Assembly: GCA_028622995.1 (NCBI GenBank)
Contig: JAJQJQ010000003.1
Location: 2,728,001-2,792,000, forward strand
Origin: Panagrolaimus kolymaensis
Taxonomy: Eukaryota; Nematoda; Chromadorea; Rhabditida; Panagrolaimidae
DNA: 64,000 nucleotides
Direction: 5' to 3'
This document shows, one piece after another, positions 63,171-64,000 of the stretch (its first letter is position 1; the number at the start of each line of letters is the position of its first letter). Below the pieces are notes generated by a model. The model saw only the letters and a program-made list of their open reading frames with translations, was not told the DNA's origin and did no database searches. Made by a program: the position numbers and the translations under genes.

Positions 63171-64000
63171 ATGAATGATTTTCAACAAGTTTTAAACGTT
63201 TCCGTGGAAGCCATGCAACATCCATTGGAATCATTTGGATCTTTGGAATATTCAGAAAAACTTTTTATTGTTAGTATTACTTTCCTTTTAATTGCATTTT
63301 ATATTTGTTTTGATGATTTATTACGAGCTCCAACAAGTAAGTGTCTTTTCATTCAAGAAAATAATTTATTTATTTTTGATCTTTTTTAGGAGCAAAAAAT
63401 GCAACAAAATATTATTTATTTAAAGGAATTAAAGCTATTCCAGCAGTTAAAAGAAGATTAAATGAAGAAATTGGAAAAGTTGAAAAAGATTTATATACTA
63501 GCATTCATTATTGTGATAACACAAATGTCTCATATCGCCACCTTCCTGAAGAAGGATTAACAAAAGAAAAACTTTTTGAGCTTGCAAATGTTTATGATAA
63601 AATGGAAACCCCGGCATATTTGGAAGGCAAAGTTTCGGGCGCAGTATTCAGTGATGAATCAAATGAAGAAGAAATGGCAGTTTATAAAGAATTTGCTTCC
63701 AAATTTGCATGGTCCAATCCTTTATGGCCAAAACTTTTCCCAGGTGTTCGTAAAATGGAAGCTGAAGTTGTTCGAATGACTTGCGATTTACTTAATGGCG
63801 ATGAAGAAAGTTGTGGAACTGTAAGTACTAACTTTATTTTAAAGAATCTTACTTAAAGTTAATTTTTAAAGATGAGTACTGGAGGTTCGATGTCCATTTT
63901 ACTTGCATGTTTGGCTCATCGAAATCGAGCATACTCCATGGGAATTAAAAATCCAGAAATGATCCTTCCAAGTAGCGCCCATGCAGCCTTTTTCAAAGCT
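63171..64000 (+). CDS. SGPL1: Sphingosine-1-phosphate lyase, 5' part (continues off the right edge)
   Basis: Exons 63171-63336, 63393-63820 and 63872 to the edge. The enzyme is a PLP-dependent ER protein that irreversibly splits sphingosine-1-phosphate into hexadecenal and phosphoethanolamine. A single membrane helix near residues 33-50 (IVSITFLLIAFYICF) precedes the catalytic domain, as in the family. Matches to human SGPL1 include EGKVSGAVFSDE (human EGRASGAVYSGE), FAWSNPLWPKLFPGVRKMEAE (human [21 protein letters not shown]) shown here as two overlapping pieces FAWSNPLWP and FPGVRKMEAE, and SSAHAAFFKA (human QSAHAAFNKA). The PLP-binding Lys lies beyond the window. The motif TSGGTES of most family members reads STGGSMS here. 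Exon 2 keeps frame only if the second AG of TTTTTAGGAG is used. The first ATG in a longer frame at 63105 is less likely because MNDFQQ gives the usual N-terminal length. Confidence 0.92.

Noticed and set aside
1..64000. tRNA, rRNA and CRISPR features
   Set aside because: None recognised by eye on either strand. CRISPR is not expected in animal DNA. A covariance-model scan would be needed to exclude a tRNA.

Overview
The window is animal nuclear DNA. It is strongly AT-rich, its genes are split by mostly short introns (many 42-60 nt) with T-rich acceptors of the TTTTTAG type, and every recognisable protein is metazoan (neurofibromin, T-box, Robo, NELL, Capicua, FAM20, S1P lyase). Compact introns, gene sizes and intact splice acceptors lying only 6-45 nt upstream of several start codons (a mark of spliced-leader trans-splicing) suggest a nematode or a near relative. 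An NF1 orthologue argues against a Caenorhabditis-like species, because C. elegans lacks neurofibromin. This placement is inference; no rRNA or mitochondrial marker is present.

Layout. 1-7.1 kb: 5' portion of an NF1 RasGAP gene (minus strand, 3' end off the left edge). 8.7-9.9 kb: short T-box gene with an eh1 repressor motif. 10.1-11.5 kb (minus): a 98-aa secreted peptide precursor and an FGFR1OP2/SIKE-family STRIPAK coiled-coil protein. 11.8-14.0 kb: DENND1/connecdenn Rab35 exchange factor. 14.4-15.2 kb (minus): 141-aa protein of unknown function. 15.8-18.1 kb: very young 2.3-kb LTR retroelement (185-bp LTRs that look identical, 5-bp target duplication) that codes for Gag and protease but no reverse transcriptase or integrase. 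18.1-25.0 kb: T-rich gene-free tract. 25.0-33.9 kb: Robo/SAX-3 guidance receptor with a 4-kb intron. 34.5-35.1 kb: TMEM128. 35.3-35.7 kb (minus): single-exon, cysteine-rich, GPI-anchor-like surface protein. 37.2-39.4 kb: short NELL protein. 39.4-45.4 kb: second gene-poor tract. 45.4-47.4 kb: FAM20 secretory kinase. 48.1-51.6 kb (minus): ER membrane-contact protein with TM-SMP-C2-C1 layout. 55.3-62.0 kb: Capicua HMG-box repressor. 63.2 kb to the right edge: 5' part of sphingosine-1-phosphate lyase.

Themes. Two negative regulators of Ras-MAPK output (NF1, Capicua) share the window. A Robo receptor lies 3.35 kb from a NELL gene in the same orientation; NELL proteins are Robo3 ligands in mammals. 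Gene models were built by eye from reading-frame continuity. For Robo, NELL, FAM20, Capicua, DENND1, TMEM128, the T-box gene, SIKE and the SMP protein the summed exons stay in frame from start to stop, which supports them, but single-base errors in coordinates remain possible.
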